Shown: one piece after another, positions 27,942 through 39,809 of the stretch | Layout: each line of letters starts with the position of its first letter | Position numbering within the stretch: the first letter of the stretch is position 1 | Assembly: GCA_020052415.1 (NCBI GenBank) | Contig: JAGVPB010000037.1 | Coordinates: forward strand, 1 to 64,000 | Direction of reading: 5' to 3' | Source: Bacteroidales bacterium | GTDB lineage: Bacteria > Bacteroidota > Bacteroidia > Bacteroidales > JAADJA01 | DNA length: 64,000 bases | Translations under genes and position numbers: made by a program | Notes under the pieces: model-generated | The model's database searches: none | What the model saw: only the letters and a program-made list of their open reading frames with translations | What the model was told of the DNA's origin: nothing

Positions 27942-30900
27942 ATGAAAAAGAAAGAAAATGAATTATCAATTAGCAGGAAAAAAAATGCAAATAAAGATTT
28001 AAAAGTAATTTCCGATATACAAGCGCTTGTCGGGGCATTAAAGCAAAGCGAAGAAAAATACAGGACTCTTCAGGACAATATACCCATAGGTTTGTATCAA
28101 ACTACACCTGACGGCCGGTTTACCTTTGTAAACAACTGGATTCTTAAGATGCTTGGATACAGATCGAAAAAAGAACTTTTAAATGTTAAAGTTCAGGATA
28201 CTTATGTTGAGCCTGATAAACGGAAAGAAATTATAACCACGCTTAACAAAAAAGGTTTTATTAACGACACAGAATTACTGCTCCGTTGTAAAGACAATTC
28301 AGTAATATGGGCTGTGATTAGTGCAAAGACGGTTTATGACGAAAATAAAAAAGTACTAAGTTATGATGGATACATTTACAATATAACTGAGAGAAAAAAA
28401 GCGCTTGAACGGTTAAAAGAAAGCGAGGAAATGTTTAGGACTATTTCGAACAACCTGAGCAATGCGTTGTATATTTTTAATCCTGAAGGCGATTTTATTT
28501 ATGTAAATCCCGCTGCGACCAAAATAACCGGTTATACCCGTCAGGAATTAATAAAAATGAAGTTCTGGCAGGTTTGTCATCCGGATTATATGGAAATGGT
28601 GAAAAAAAGAGGATTTACAAGAATTTCCGGGAAAGAGGTTCCCAAAACCTACGAATTTAAAATTCTCACCAAAAAAGGTAAAGAAAAGTGGCTTGAGATC
28701 TCGGCTACTCAAATAAAACTTAAGGATCAGCCTGTGGTTATCGGACTTGGAAAGGATATTTCCGAACAAAAGGAGACGATGGAACTTATTAAGAGAAATG
28801 AAAAGAAATATAAGGACTTATATTCATTTTTCAAAATGATGGCCGATAATGTACCTGATATGATTTGGGCAAAAGATCTTGAGGGAAAGTGCATCTTTGC
28901 CAATAAAGCCACCTGTGAAAAATTGCTGATGACAAAACGGGGTGAAGATCCCATTGGTAAAACGGATGCCTTTTTTGCAATCCGTGAGAAGAAAAAACAT
29001 CCTGAAAACAAGAACTGGCACACGTTTGGAGAGGTATGTGGCAATACCGACGAAGTTGTAATCAAATCAAAAAAAGCCTCGAGGTTTGATGAATTTGGTT
29101 ATATTCGTGGAAAGTTTCTTTATCTCGACGTTTCGAAGGCGCCATTCCTTGATGAAAACGGAGTGATGATCGGTACTGTGGGAAGTGCTAAAGATGTTAC
29201 TCAGGCAAAAAAAATTGAAGAGGAACGGCATAAGTTCGAAAAACTGCAAACTGTGATGTACCGGATCAGTCTTGCTCTCAGTACGACAAAAGATTTAAGA
29301 GAACTGATAGATGTAATCAGGGGAGAATTAGGTTCGGTAATTGACACAACCAATTTCTATATTGCACTTTACGATCCTGAAAAGGATGAATTGCATCTGC
29401 CATTCTTCAAGGATGAGAAAGACAAGTTTACTGGTTTTCCGAAGGGAAATTCGCTTACCGGCCAGATCATAATTAAGAAAAAATCAATTTTACTGAAGGA
29501 GAATGAAATCAGGGAAATGTCCGATGCCGGAATTGTTAAGCCTATGGGTACAATTTCAAAGGTTTGGCTTGGTGTTCCTCTGATGGCAAAAAATAAGATC
29601 ATTGGCGCATTGGTTGTTCAAAATTATCATGATGAAAATGCTTTTGGTCAGAAAGAGCTTGAACTCATGGAATACGTTTCAAGTCAGATAGGAATTGCCA
29701 TTAGTCAAAAACAGGCTGAAAATGAATTAAAAGAAAGTGAAAAAAGGCTCCGGCAGATTATTGACACAGTGCCCCACATGATTTATGCAAAGGATGGAAC
29801 GGGTACATTTATTCTGGCAAATAAAGCCACAGCCGATGCCTATGGACGTAATGTCAGCGATGTTGAGGGTCAAAAACAATCCGTTATTCACGGGCAAAAA
29901 GATGAAATAATGAAGTTTGAAGAAGATGAAAAGCGACTGCTGGATATCAATGTGCCTGTAATAAAATCTGAAGAAAAATTTACAGATTTTACCGGCGAAA
30001 CTCACATTCTTCAAACAATAAAGATTCCATTTCCGTCAGGCAATGGGCATAAAATGGGTCTGTTGGGAGTTGCGATTGATATCACTGACAGGAAGATCAG
30101 TGAGGTAGAACTTAAACATGCAAAAGAAAGGGCTGAAGAATCCGATCGTTTAAAAACTGCTTTTCTTGCAAACATGTCGCATGAGATCAGGACACCTATG
30201 AATGCCATAATTGGATTTTCTGAGTTGCTTAATGATCCTGACCTTTCTTATGAAACCCGTGATGAATTCATACGGTTGATAAGCGAAAACAGCAAAATGC
30301 TTTTAAATCTGATTGAAGATATCATAGATGTTGCTAAGATAGAGGCAGAGCAAATAAAAATTATTAAATCAACCTGCCAGGTAAACCAAATACTCGATGA
30401 ATTAGGTACTTTTTACCGAAATGAAGTAAATAAATCGCCGGATAAGAAAATAAAGATAAAAGTAAGAAAAAGTGTTCCGGATGATAATTTTGCAATAGTT
30501 TCCGATCCTTTGAGATTTAAGCAGGTGATGAACAACCTTATAGGTAATGCATTGAAATTTACCGAGAAAGGAATCGTTGAGTTTGGGTATGAAATTAAAA
30601 AAGACTTAATTCAATTTTATATAAAAGATACTGGAATCGGTTTGCAACGAGATAAACTAAATGTAATTTTTGAAAGATTCAGGCAGGGTGAAGAGAGTAC
30701 TACCAAGGAATATGGCGGGACAGGATTGGGTTTGACTATTTCGAGCAAGCTGATTGAATTGCTTGGAGGTAAAATATGGGTTGAGTCGGTTTTACATTCC
30801 GGAAGTACCTTTTATTTTACTCTTCCGCTTCATTTGGCAAAAGGTTCTGATAAATTGAAACCTTTTACTGATATATCCGATAAACATGACTGGTCCGGGA

Positions 30901-31256
30901 AAAATATTCTGGTTGCAGAAGATGAAAATTCTAACTTTGAGTTGGTTAAAGCAACATTGTTAAGGACAAAAGCCAACGTTATCAGAGTTAAAAATGGCAG
31001 GGAGGCTGTTGATTATTGTTTGGGTAATAACCTGGTAGATCTGGTACTAATGGATATAAGAATGCCTGAAATGAATGGATACGAAGCAACCGAATTTATC
31101 AAAGCCAAACAACCCGAAATTCCGGTTGTCTCCCTGACAGCTTATGCAATGGCCGATGACCGGGAAAAAAGCATTTTGGCAGGTTGTGATGATTATATTT
31201 CCAAACCAATAAAGCCAAACGATCTGATAGAAAAAATCAGCATTTATATTAAATAG
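27942..31256 (+). CDS. PAS/GAF hybrid histidine kinase with receiver domain
   Basis: [57 protein letters not shown]. Confidence 0.93.
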   Translation: MKKKENELSISRKKNANKDLKVISDIQALVGALKQSEEKYRTLQDNIPIGLYQTTPDGRFTFVNNWILKMLGYRSKKELLNVKVQDTYVEPDKRKEIITTLNKKGFINDTELLLRCKDNSVIWAVISAKTVYDENKKVLSYDGYIYNITERKKALERLKESEEMFRTISNNLSNALYIFNPEGDFIYVNPAATKITGYTRQELIKMKFWQVCHPDYMEMVKKRGFTRISGKEVPKTYEFKILTKKGKEKWLEISATQIKLKDQPVVIGLGKDISEQKETMELIKRNEKKYKDLYSFFKMMADNVPDMIWAKDLEGKCIFANKATCEKLLMTKRGEDPIGKTDAFFAIREKKKHPENKNWHTFGEVCGNTDEVVIKSKKASRFDEFGYIRGKFLYLDVSKAPFLDENGVMIGTVGSAKDVTQAKKIEEERHKFEKLQTVMYRISLALSTTKDLRELIDVIRGELGSVIDTTNFYIALYDPEKDELHLPFFKDEKDKFTGFPKGNSLTGQIIIKKKSILLKENEIREMSDAGIVKPMGTISKVWLGVPLMAKNKIIGALVVQNYHDENAFGQKELELMEYVSSQIGIAISQKQAENELKESEKRLRQIIDTVPHMIYAKDGTGTFILANKATADAYGRNVSDVEGQKQSVIHGQKDEIMKFEEDEKRLLDINVPVIKSEEKFTDFTGETHILQTIKIPFPSGNGHKMGLLGVAIDITDRKISEVELKHAKERAEESDRLKTAFLANMSHEIRTPMNAIIGFSELLNDPDLSYETRDEFIRLISENSKMLLNLIEDIIDVAKIEAEQIKIIKSTCQVNQILDELGTFYRNEVNKSPDKKIKIKVRKSVPDDNFAIVSDPLRFKQVMNNLIGNALKFTEKGIVEFGYEIKKDLIQFYIKDTGIGLQRDKLNVIFERFRQGEESTTKEYGGTGLGLTISSKLIELLGGKIWVESVLHSGSTFYFTLPLHLAKGSDKLKPFTDISDKHDWSGKNILVAEDENSNFELVKATLLRTKANVIRVKNGREAVDYCLGNNLVDLVLMDIRMPEMNGYEATEFIKAKQPEIPVVSLTAYAMADDREKSILAGCDDYISKPIKPNDLIEKISIYIK

Positions 31257-31291
31257 CTGATCGGTACTTTATAGGAAATTTCGTACTCATT

Positions 31292-34225
31292 ATGTTTAAG
31301 ATAAAATATCTTAAGTATTTGTTTCTTTATGTTGGGATTATAAATGCGATGGATGCATGTTGCATAAGTTTTCCGGCATTAATGGAAAATCCCGGTGAAA
31401 GAACAGAGATAGACAGCCTGTTAAAAATTCTTCCTGCCTCCACAACAACCGATCGCTTAGGTCTTCTCCTCGAAATTTCAAAGCAATACATTTCCTTTTC
31501 GATGGATTCATCCCGTGAATATGCCCGACTTGCACTCATGGAGGCAAAAGAGCTGAACGATACGCAAAATATTGCCGATGCTTATAAAATGCTGGGCAAT
31601 ATAAATTACTATCAGGGAAACTATAATGAAGTCCTGCATTTATACGATTCCAGCGCACGGTTTTATGATCTTTTACATGATTCAGGGAGTCTTGCAAAAG
31701 TGTGGAACAATCTCGGAATTATATATGCCAGCATGGGTGATTATGAAAAGTCGGTCAATTTCCACCTTCTTTCTATTTCATGTAAAACCAGGCTTGGCGA
31801 TTCACTGGGTATAGCCAATAGTTACAACAATATCGGTTCCATCTATTATGATCTGAAGGATTACGAAAAATCGCAGGAGTATTTTTTAAAGGCCCTTTTC
31901 ATTCTTGAAAAGAACAACTATACCGAATCCAAAGCAAATATTTACAACAACCTGGGACTCATCAATCAGGAATTACATCAGTATGAAAAATCCATAATGT
32001 TTTTCAATAAATCGCTTGCAATCAGCGAACTAATGAATGATAAAGATGTAATGGGTTCTGTCCATCACAATATTGGAAAAAGCAATTTTATGCTTGGGGA
32101 TTATCAGAATGCTCTTGACCATTACTTTAAGGCTATTGATATTTTCGATAGCGTTGGAATAAAAAATAGTCAGACACTGAATAACATCGGCCAGGTTTAC
32201 ATTGAACTCGATTATTACAGGCAGGCACAGAAATATCTTTTTAAAGCACTTGAAATTGCTAAAAAGAACAACCAGTTTATCTATCTAAGAGATATATATA
32301 ATAATCTGGCTGTCACTTGTGAAAGATTAAACCAATACAATCAGGCTTACCATTACTACATTCTGTTTAACACTTTCGATGATTCCGTTAAAAACCAGAT
32401 GTACTCCAGTAAAATTGAAAATATTTATAACCAGAACGAGTTAGAGAATAAACAAAAAGAAATTGAAAAGCTTAACATTGCCAATCAGTTAATGCTGGAA
32501 AAACGGGAAAACGACAGAAGGAAGCAAAGCTATGCAATGTATTCTTTTATAGCAGGAATAGTTGCGATATTTATCATAGCACTGATTCTATACAAATTAT
32601 TCAGACAGAAAACAAGGGCGAACCTTCTGCTCAAAAAGCAGAATGAAGAAATAAAAAGATCCGATAATGTCATCAAAAAAATTAATAAGGCCCTTGCCGA
32701 AAATGAGGATATGCTGAGGAGGATTTTTGATGCATCACCCTCTGCAATTATGGTGATGGATATGGAACTGAAAATTCTTGATTGCAATAATGCCAGTTTA
32801 AAGATGTTCACGGCTTCAAACAAGAGAGATATCATCAGCAAAAGCTTTAGTGGTTTTTTTGAAAACGGACAATCTGAAGCAAACGAAGATTTTACAAAGG
32901 ATTTAAACAGCCATCTGAATGATAAGTCACAATTTTCAATGGTTAAAATTGATGGACTCAAGTTTATGGCTGAATTATCAGGTGGAATTATAAAGGATGC
33001 TTCAAGTAATTCAACAGCTTATGTTGTAATTATAAGTGACATCACCGAGCGAAATCAGTTCATTGAAAACCTGAACCAGGCAAAAATTGAAGCTGAAGAA
33101 TCCGATCGCCTGAAAACTGCATTTCTTGCTAATATGTCGCATGAAATCAGAACCCCGATGAATTCAATTATCGGTTTTTCAAATTTACTCAGCGAAACCG
33201 AATTGGTAAATGATAAAAAGGAAGAATACCTTAAGCATATTTTGCAGAGCAGCAATATTCTTTTAAATCTGATAGACGACATTATTGATATTTCAAAAAT
33301 TGAGGCCGGACAGTTGAATATCAACCTTGTTGAGAGTAATGTGAATAAAATGATCAGGGAAGTTTTTTCTTCATTTACTGAAACAAAATCAAAAGGGGAA
33401 GTCGAATTCCGATTGCAGTTACCGCCTGAAACAGAACTGCTGACACTGAATACAGATTCATTAAGGCTAAGGCAGATTATAACAAATTTATTAGGCAACG
33501 CTCTTAAATTTACTGAAAAGGGAACCATTGATCTTGGCTATAGTATTAAAAGAACTGAAAATGAGAAACTGCTTGAATTCTATGTAAAAGATACCGGTAT
33601 TGGTATTCCGCTTGACAAGCAGACCATTATTTTTGAACGGTTCCGGCAGGTAGATGAGGCACGCACCCGGAAATTTGGCGGAACAGGTCTTGGGCTTGCC
33701 ATTTCAAAACGCCTTGTAAATCTTTTGGGAGGTACAATATGGGTAAAATCCGAAATCAATAAAGGATCTGCCTTCTATTTTACTTTGCCATTAAATGAAA
33801 GCGACAATGAACCGATTGTGAATATTGAACCATTTCAGGCGACTAAATATAATTGGAAGGGTAAAACAATATTGGTGGCCGAGGATGAGAATTCAAATTT
33901 TGAATTACTCAAAGCTTCTATTTACCGTACCGGAATTAAAATAATCAGGGCGTTCAATGGTGATGAGGCTGTTGAATTCGTGAAAAAGAAAAACGGTATT
34001 GACATTGTGTTGATGGACATCCGGATGCCAAGGATGAATGGTTATGACGCAACCCGTATAATCAAAGGGTTAAAACCCGAACTGCCTGTAATTTCAATCA
34101 CCGCCTATGCCATGTCGGAAGACAAAAATAAAAGTCTCGAAGCGGGATGCGACATGTATATTTCAAAACCGATCCGGCCTTCCAATTTATTGGCTATTTT
34201 AAATGATTTTATTCCTTTTTCCTGA
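31292..34225 (+). CDS. TPR-PAS hybrid histidine kinase with receiver domain
   Basis: TPR repeats, [38 protein letters not shown]. Confidence 0.93.
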   Translation: MFKIKYLKYLFLYVGIINAMDACCISFPALMENPGERTEIDSLLKILPASTTTDRLGLLLEISKQYISFSMDSSREYARLALMEAKELNDTQNIADAYKMLGNINYYQGNYNEVLHLYDSSARFYDLLHDSGSLAKVWNNLGIIYASMGDYEKSVNFHLLSISCKTRLGDSLGIANSYNNIGSIYYDLKDYEKSQEYFLKALFILEKNNYTESKANIYNNLGLINQELHQYEKSIMFFNKSLAISELMNDKDVMGSVHHNIGKSNFMLGDYQNALDHYFKAIDIFDSVGIKNSQTLNNIGQVYIELDYYRQAQKYLFKALEIAKKNNQFIYLRDIYNNLAVTCERLNQYNQAYHYYILFNTFDDSVKNQMYSSKIENIYNQNELENKQKEIEKLNIANQLMLEKRENDRRKQSYAMYSFIAGIVAIFIIALILYKLFRQKTRANLLLKKQNEEIKRSDNVIKKINKALAENEDMLRRIFDASPSAIMVMDMELKILDCNNASLKMFTASNKRDIISKSFSGFFENGQSEANEDFTKDLNSHLNDKSQFSMVKIDGLKFMAELSGGIIKDASSNSTAYVVIISDITERNQFIENLNQAKIEAEESDRLKTAFLANMSHEIRTPMNSIIGFSNLLSETELVNDKKEEYLKHILQSSNILLNLIDDIIDISKIEAGQLNINLVESNVNKMIREVFSSFTETKSKGEVEFRLQLPPETELLTLNTDSLRLRQIITNLLGNALKFTEKGTIDLGYSIKRTENEKLLEFYVKDTGIGIPLDKQTIIFERFRQVDEARTRKFGGTGLGLAISKRLVNLLGGTIWVKSEINKGSAFYFTLPLNESDNEPIVNIEPFQATKYNWKGKTILVAEDENSNFELLKASIYRTGIKIIRAFNGDEAVEFVKKKNGIDIVLMDIRMPRMNGYDATRIIKGLKPELPVISITAYAMSEDKNKSLEAGCDMYISKPIRPSNLLAILNDFIPFS

Positions 34226-35137
34226 TTCCTTTCCCTTATTTAATTGTTGAATCAAAATTCCGGCGACTATCAGCGTAAGCCCGGCAATTGTCGTCAACAA
34301 TATTTTTTCACCGATCACATTTCTGATGATGATCAGTGAAAGAAAAGGCGAAAGGTAAACGAGGTTCGAAACCTTTGCCGTATTTGAAGAGAGGGTCAAA
34401 GCTTTTAGCCATAAAACATAGGTGATACCCATTTCGAAAAGTCCGATATATAGCGCTCCCAAAAGCCCTTCCCACCGCACTGAAGAAAATCCTGAAAATA
34501 TCAAGCAGGGGATAAGGACATAGAATGTGCCGAAACAAAAGTTAAGAAACAGTTTGGCGACTTCATCTCTTTTATCCCTGACATTGAAAATCCAGTACAA
34601 TGCCCAAAATATGCTGCTTCCGGCGGCAAGCATTACACCAACCGGATTCTTAAATTCAAATGAAGTAAAACTGCCTTCCGTAGAAATGACAATTATACCG
34701 GTAAAGCTTATAACAACTGCGATAATACTCAACCAGGAAATCCTCTGTTTTAATAATGGAACCGAAAGCAGGACAAGGGTAATAGGCCAGATATAATTCA
34801 GTGTTCCGGCCTCCTGCGCCCGGAGCAGTGTATAGGCTTTAAACAAAACGATGTAATAGAGAAATGGATTAACCAATCCAAGAACAGCCGAACTAAATAT
34901 ATCTTTACGGGTGATTTGCAATAATAGGTGTGTTTTCTTTTGGAAGTGCATGATAATGTAAAGTGCCAGGCATGAAAATACAGAAGAAAAAAAGAGCAAC
35001 TGGAAATAGCCGATATAATTAAGACTTATCTTAAACGCTGAAGCCATCGTTGACCATAGAAGGATGGTTACAAAAGCATACAGGTAAGCCCGGTTTTGTG
35101 GCACCATTTTAAAATACTTTTTGTCATTAAAATGCAA
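34199..35137 (-). CDS. EamA/DMT-family transporter
   Basis: About ten TM segments, EamA pattern; convergent overlap with the upstream kinase. Confidence 0.85.
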   Translation of the reverse strand: MHFNDKKYFKMVPQNRAYLYAFVTILLWSTMASAFKISLNYIGYFQLLFFSSVFSCLALYIIMHFQKKTHLLLQITRKDIFSSAVLGLVNPFLYYIVLFKAYTLLRAQEAGTLNYIWPITLVLLSVPLLKQRISWLSIIAVVISFTGIIVISTEGSFTSFEFKNPVGVMLAAGSSIFWALYWIFNVRDKRDEVAKLFLNFCFGTFYVLIPCLIFSGFSSVRWEGLLGALYIGLFEMGITYVLWLKALTLSSNTAKVSNLVYLSPFLSLIIIRNVIGEKILLTTIAGLTLIVAGILIQQLNKGKESGKRNKII

Positions 35138-35230
35138 ACTTAATAGTTTTACGTTTTAACTTCAAAGTGATAAGTAAATATGAAAGTCGAAAAATTTATA
35201 GTTTTGCGTCAAATATAAGAACCGTTATTC

Positions 35231-36175
35231 ATGAAAAAACTGGCAGTTGTCGCATTTGGAGGAAATGCACTTTTACGGGCCGGACAGAAGGGAACCATTG
35301 ATGAACAGGAAACCAATGCCTTTGAGGCAAGTAAAAACCTGTTGAATTTATTAAATCGGAATTACAACATTGTGATTACACACGGCAATGGCCCGCAGGT
35401 TGGAAACATCCTGAATTCCGACCAGGCCGGCCATATATTGCATGGACTGCCGCTGATGCCGCTGGATATTTGTGTAGCATATTCTCAGGGATTTATTGGA
35501 TACATCATCGAGCAGCAATTGAGAAATGTGCTTGCAGCCAACGATTTGGACAGGGATATAATTACAATCATCACTCAGGTGCTTGTAAACAGGGATGATC
35601 CGGCTTTTGAAAAACCCTCAAAACCCATTGGCCCATATTATTCAAAAGAAGAGGCAGAAAAACTGATGAAGGAAACAAAGTCGGTTTATGTGGAAGATAA
35701 AAAAAGGGGGGGCTGGAGAAAAGTGGTGGCATCACCCAGACCATTGGTGATCAGCAATAAGAAATCTATTGAGCAACTTGCTCGCAACGGTCAGATAGTC
35801 ATTGCAGTCGGCGGTGGCGGAATACCGGCATTTTATGTTGAACCCAATAAGCTGCAGGGCATTGATGCAGTAATTGATAAAGACCTGGCATCGTCGCTGC
35901 TGGCGAAACAAATAGGAGCCGATAAGCTTTTTATTCTGACCGATGTTGCTAAAGTTTGCCTCAATTTCAATACGCCTCAGGAGAAATCCGTTGACAAGAT
36001 GACGATTGCTGATGCAAGAAGGTATCTTGCCGAAGGACAATTTGCAGAAGGAAGCATGGCGCCTAAAATCAGGGCAGCCGTTGATTTTGTTGAAAACACT
36101 GGTAAAGATGCGATCATCACTAAGACAACACTGCTTGGAATAGATGACGGAGGTACGAGGATAGTTATAGTTTGA
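35231..36175 (+). CDS. arcC: Carbamate kinase
   Basis: AFGGNALL, THGNGPQVGN, GPYYSKEEAE, GGGGIPA, DKDLASSLLA. Confidence 0.94.
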   Translation: MKKLAVVAFGGNALLRAGQKGTIDEQETNAFEASKNLLNLLNRNYNIVITHGNGPQVGNILNSDQAGHILHGLPLMPLDICVAYSQGFIGYIIEQQLRNVLAANDLDRDIITIITQVLVNRDDPAFEKPSKPIGPYYSKEEAEKLMKETKSVYVEDKKRGGWRKVVASPRPLVISNKKSIEQLARNGQIVIAVGGGGIPAFYVEPNKLQGIDAVIDKDLASSLLAKQIGADKLFILTDVAKVCLNFNTPQEKSVDKMTIADARRYLAEGQFAEGSMAPKIRAAVDFVENTGKDAIITKTTLLGIDDGGTRIVIV

Positions 36176-36196
36176 AACTAAGTATATGTTCGAAGT

Positions 36197-36378
36197 TATG
36201 AGCTCGGAGTTCACAGTTCACAGTTCAGTCCAATGCAACATGCCCTAACCTCCTTGCTCCCTGTTACCCACTCCCTACTCCCCGCTCCCCGCTCCCTGCT
36301 CCCTGCTCCCTGCTCCACGCTCCATGCCCCTCGCTCACACATCTAAATACTAAATACTCAATACTAAATACTTAACAA
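36197..36378. repeat. Heptamer-period region (gttcaca, ctccctg, taaatac units) upstream of argF
   Basis: cagttcacagttcag; ccccgctccccgctccctgctccctgctccctgctcc; ctaaatactaaatactcaatactaaatac. Confidence 0.75.
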
Positions 36379-37380
36379 ATGGCATTCAATCTTAGAAACA
36401 GGAATTTTTTAAAACTGCTGGATTTTACTCCGCAGGAAATCGGATTTCTGCTTGAACTTTCGGCAGATCTTAAAAAGGCAAAGTATAGCGGTACAGAACA
36501 GCCGCGGTTAAAGGGAAAAAACATTGCCCTCATTTTTGAAAAAGCATCCACACGAACAAGGTGTGCATTTGAAGTTGCTGCCTTCGATCAGGGTGCTCAG
36601 GTAACTTACCTCGGGCCTTCCGGTTCGCAAATCGGACAGAAGGAAACGATGAAGGATACTGCCCGTGTTCTTGGTAGAATGTACGATGGCATCGAATACC
36701 GCGGGTTCGGACAAAAAATCGTGGAAGAACTTGCTCAATATGCAGGAGTGCCGGTTTGGAACGGATTGACCGATGAGTTTCATCCTACTCAGATATTGGC
36801 TGATTTTCTGACCATGCAGGAACATTCTGATAAGCCTCTGAATAAAATTTCGTTCGCTTATCTTGGCGATGCCAGGAATAATATGGGAAATTCATTAATG
36901 GTCGGAGCGGCAAAAATGGGAATGGATTACCGTGCCGTAGCTCCAAAATCCGGCCATCCGGTCAATAAGTTAGTGGATCAATGTCTCGAAATCGCACAAT
37001 CAACAGGTGCAAAAATTACCATCACTGAGAACGTCGCTGAGGGTGTTAAAGGAGTTGATTTCCTTTATACCGATGTATGGCTTTCGATGGGCGAAAATCA
37101 GGCACTTTGGGAAAGCAGGATCAAAGAAATGCTTCCCTACCAGGTAAACATGGAATTGCTTAGGAAAACGGGCAATCCAAAAGTAAAATTCCTGCACTGC
37201 CTTCCTGCTTTTCACAATAGGGACACAAAGTCAGGTGAGGAGATTTATCAGAAATATGGAATAGATGGAATGGAAGTGACTGAAGAAGTGTTCGAATCAG
37301 AAGCTTCAATAGTTTTTGACCAGGCGGAGAACAGGCTGCATACTATAAAAGCTGTGATGGTGGCGACGCTGGGAAACTAA
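36379..37380 (+). CDS. argF: Ornithine carbamoyltransferase
   Basis: [20 protein letters not shown] (STRTR), [25 protein letters not shown]. Confidence 0.94.
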   Translation: MAFNLRNRNFLKLLDFTPQEIGFLLELSADLKKAKYSGTEQPRLKGKNIALIFEKASTRTRCAFEVAAFDQGAQVTYLGPSGSQIGQKETMKDTARVLGRMYDGIEYRGFGQKIVEELAQYAGVPVWNGLTDEFHPTQILADFLTMQEHSDKPLNKISFAYLGDARNNMGNSLMVGAAKMGMDYRAVAPKSGHPVNKLVDQCLEIAQSTGAKITITENVAEGVKGVDFLYTDVWLSMGENQALWESRIKEMLPYQVNMELLRKTGNPKVKFLHCLPAFHNRDTKSGEEIYQKYGIDGMEVTEEVFESEASIVFDQAENRLHTIKAVMVATLGN

Positions 37381-37416
37381 GGGAGTTCGGAGTTTGGAGT
37401 TTGGAGTTCGAAGTTT
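37381..37416. repeat. Heptamer-period short array (gagtttg unit)
   Basis: gggagttcggagtttggagtttggagttcgaagtttc. Confidence 0.6.
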
Positions 37417-37512
37417 CTGATTGACGGGAATGGGTTAAGTGTATTGACCGGGTAATGGTTTTTATTTTATATTTTTGATTTTATTAATGGTAAATTAGCA
37501 AAGGAGTTAAGT

Positions 37513-37896
37513 ATGCGGATTACAGGAGATAATAAACTCAGAAACCTGATTGTGGTTGGCGATAAAATATTGATCAAACCTGCGAAATATGATTCCAAAA
37601 GCAAGGGCGGATTATTGCTCCCTCCGGGGTATAAGGAAAAGGAGGATGTCCAGTCAGGCTATGTGATCAAGGTTGGACCGGGCTATCCTATCCCTATGCC
37701 TGCCGACGATGCCGATGAACCCTGGAAAAATGCTGATGAAAGAATACGGTATATACCATTGCAGGCAAAGGAAGGCGATCTGGCAATATTTCTTCAGAAA
37801 GGTGCGGTTGAAGTGATCTATGATAATGAAAAATATTTTATCGTTCCTCAATATTCAATCCTCTTGTTAGAGCGCGATGATTCCTTATTTGAGTGA
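37513..37896 (+). CDS. GroES-like co-chaperone domain protein
   Basis: VGDKILIKPAKYDSKSKGGLLLPPGYKEKEDVQSGYVIKVGPG. Confidence 0.8.
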   Translation: MRITGDNKLRNLIVVGDKILIKPAKYDSKSKGGLLLPPGYKEKEDVQSGYVIKVGPGYPIPMPADDADEPWKNADERIRYIPLQAKEGDLAIFLQKGAVEVIYDNEKYFIVPQYSILLLERDDSLFE

Positions 37897-37936
37897 ACAG
37901 ATTTTAGAAATAAATTAGGCTCGGGTTAATCAATCT

Positions 37937-38028
37937 TGCCACAAATTACACAAATTTTCGCAGATTAACTTTTTAAAGGGTTACTTTAACATAATAATCA
38001 TTCTGTGTAATCTGCGTTATCTGTGGCA
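37937..38028. repeat. Imperfect inverted repeat (tgccaca...cagatta / taatctgcg...tgtggca)
   Basis: Arms tgccacaaattacacaaattttcgcagatta and taatctgcgttatctgtggca. Confidence 0.6.
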
Positions 38029-38065
38029 AAATATAGCATCTGAGGGGTTGCAATTTCCAGGATAA

Positions 38066-38098
38066 ACAAAAAGCCCCTCGTTCTCAGGAGCTTTTTTG
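38066..38098. terminator. Hairpin terminator between convergent genes
   Basis: caaaaagcccctcgttctcaggagcttttttg. Confidence 0.6.
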
Positions 38099-38114
38099 TT
38101 AAATCTTGATATCT

Positions 38115-38642
38115 TTAATCTGCCTTAGCTAAAACAGGAAATCGAAGCTGAGCCACATAAAATCCTCCAAAGAAAACGATACTGAAGAACAGGTCGCCCA
38201 TGAGTCCGTTAAAAAGGAAGGGCAATGCAAGGGTATAACATTCGGTTAGCCCGGCGATGTTTTGGGTATAATAAGGGCTTCCTGCCCACATAGCAAAATT
38301 GGTTATAATAAAAAACAAAAGACTGGCGCTCACCGAAGCCAATACTACAGTTCCAGCCTTGATCTTCATTCGCAAAAGCATCCCAAGCCCGACAACGAGT
38401 GCAAAACTGATGTAAACAGCTATCATCCATTGATGAAGGCCCAGGATCAGATCGCTCAGTAACATCGCTGCCAGTGGAATGATAAAAGCAAGATGTTTTT
38501 TCTGCAGATGAGCGCCACCAAACAATGCAATAGCTGCAATGGGTGTAAAATTCGGCCAGTGAGGGATCAAACGCATTACAGCGCCAAATAAAATCACTCC
38601 TGTTATAACCGCCAACTTTGTATTCATTTTAATATTCTTCAT
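38115..38642 (-). CDS. DUF6580-like putative membrane transport protein
   Basis: RLIPHWPNFTPIAAIALFGGAHL. Confidence 0.75.
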   Translation of the reverse strand: MKNIKMNTKLAVITGVILFGAVMRLIPHWPNFTPIAAIALFGGAHLQKKHLAFIIPLAAMLLSDLILGLHQWMIAVYISFALVVGLGMLLRMKIKAGTVVLASVSASLLFFIITNFAMWAGSPYYTQNIAGLTECYTLALPFLFNGLMGDLFFSIVFFGGFYVAQLRFPVLAKAD

Positions 38643-38760
38643 CTCTGTTTTTTTTGGACAAGCAAAAATAGTAAAAACCTCTTAAGTATGAATAAAAACA
38701 AAAATCAGATTGAAAATGTTTTCCACATTGTATGGTTAATTTCGGAAGAACTTAGTCTTT

Positions 38761-38895
38761 AGTATTTGGTTCTCAGTTCTCAGTTCTCAGTTCTCATTAC
38801 TCAGTTCTCAGTTCCGCGGTCTGAGTTCCGGTTTTGTAACAGACATCTATTATCTAATATCTAATATCTAATATCTAATTTCTCATTTCTCAAGT
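38761..38895. repeat. Heptamer-period region (ttctcag, tatctaa units)
   Basis: ttctcagttctcagttctcagttctcatt; tatctaatatctaatatctaatatctaattt. Confidence 0.75.
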
Positions 38896-38912
38896 CTTTT
38901 ACATTTCATCCT

Positions 38913-39809
38913 TTACTCCACAACTATTTTCCCCCAGCCTCTTTCTTTCAGATTGTTATTCGTGAGTTTATAAAAATAAATTCCGGGTTTCAGCGAAGCA
39001 GCGTCAAGGAAAAAAGAATTGCCAGTGACATTTTCTTTTGTGATCACCCTTTGGCTTTTTTCATCATAAACTGCCAGTTCAAAAAAATCGGACCGGGGAT
39101 TTTCAAAATCAATCGTGAAAAAGTCTTTTGATGGATTCGGGTGGATAGATGTTCTGACTGGCCTGAACCGGGTTTCGGAAATGCCTTCGATAAATTCGTA
39201 AAAGCAGATGTCATCAAACATAAGCCCGCCAAGGTTTTCCGGATTACCATCACTGGTGAATATAAAACGGTATAAAACCGTATCACCGATTTGAAGAGGA
39301 AATATGGAACCGATGTCCGCCAGAAACATTTCAAAATATTTCCATTCATTTGAGTTCCCTGTCAGAACTGGTTTAACGTACCACTGGAAATTTGCCGGAT
39401 ATAGCGTGTCGCTTAACAGATCAATCCATGTGGAACCATTGTCAGGTGAAAACTCAATAGTGCCGAAGTCATTCAGTGTATCCGACTGAACAAAATAATG
39501 CCCTTCTAAAATCACAAGGTCATAATACATACCCCAGTTTACTTCATTCATAATTGTAAAAGCAGATATATTGGTGATCGGATAATTGCCGATTGTATCG
39601 GTAACAATAACATTAGGGAGAGAATGCGCATTCCCGAAACCGGGCTTTTGCGGATGCCCGATTTGCCACAGGTTTTCTGGGTAAGTTACTGTATCAATTG
39701 TAACTGCATCAATGTATTCCGGGTCTTCAAAATTCACACAAAAATTGATAAATTGCGCCTGAACCTGAATACTCAGAAAAATAGTCAAATAGAGAATTAG
39801 ATTTTTCAT
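38913..39809 (-). CDS. T9SS type A sorting domain secreted protein
   Basis: Signal peptide; SIHPNPSKDFFTIDF...LKPGIYFYKLTNNNLKERGWGKIVVE. Confidence 0.85.
   Translation of the reverse strand: MKNLILYLTIFLSIQVQAQFINFCVNFEDPEYIDAVTIDTVTYPENLWQIGHPQKPGFGNAHSLPNVIVTDTIGNYPITNISAFTIMNEVNWGMYYDLVILEGHYFVQSDTLNDFGTIEFSPDNGSTWIDLLSDTLYPANFQWYVKPVLTGNSNEWKYFEMFLADIGSIFPLQIGDTVLYRFIFTSDGNPENLGGLMFDDICFYEFIEGISETRFRPVRTSIHPNPSKDFFTIDFENPRSDFFELAVYDEKSQRVITKENVTGNSFFLDAASLKPGIYFYKLTNNNLKERGWGKIVVE

Noticed and set aside
27942-34225. Tandem hybrid histidine kinases as a novel system
   Set aside because: Adjacent hybrid kinases with PAS/TPR sensors are common in Bacteroidetes; nothing unusual seen.
35231-37380. 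Complete arginine deiminase operon
   Set aside because: Only carbamate kinase and ornithine carbamoyltransferase are present; no arcA recognised in the window.
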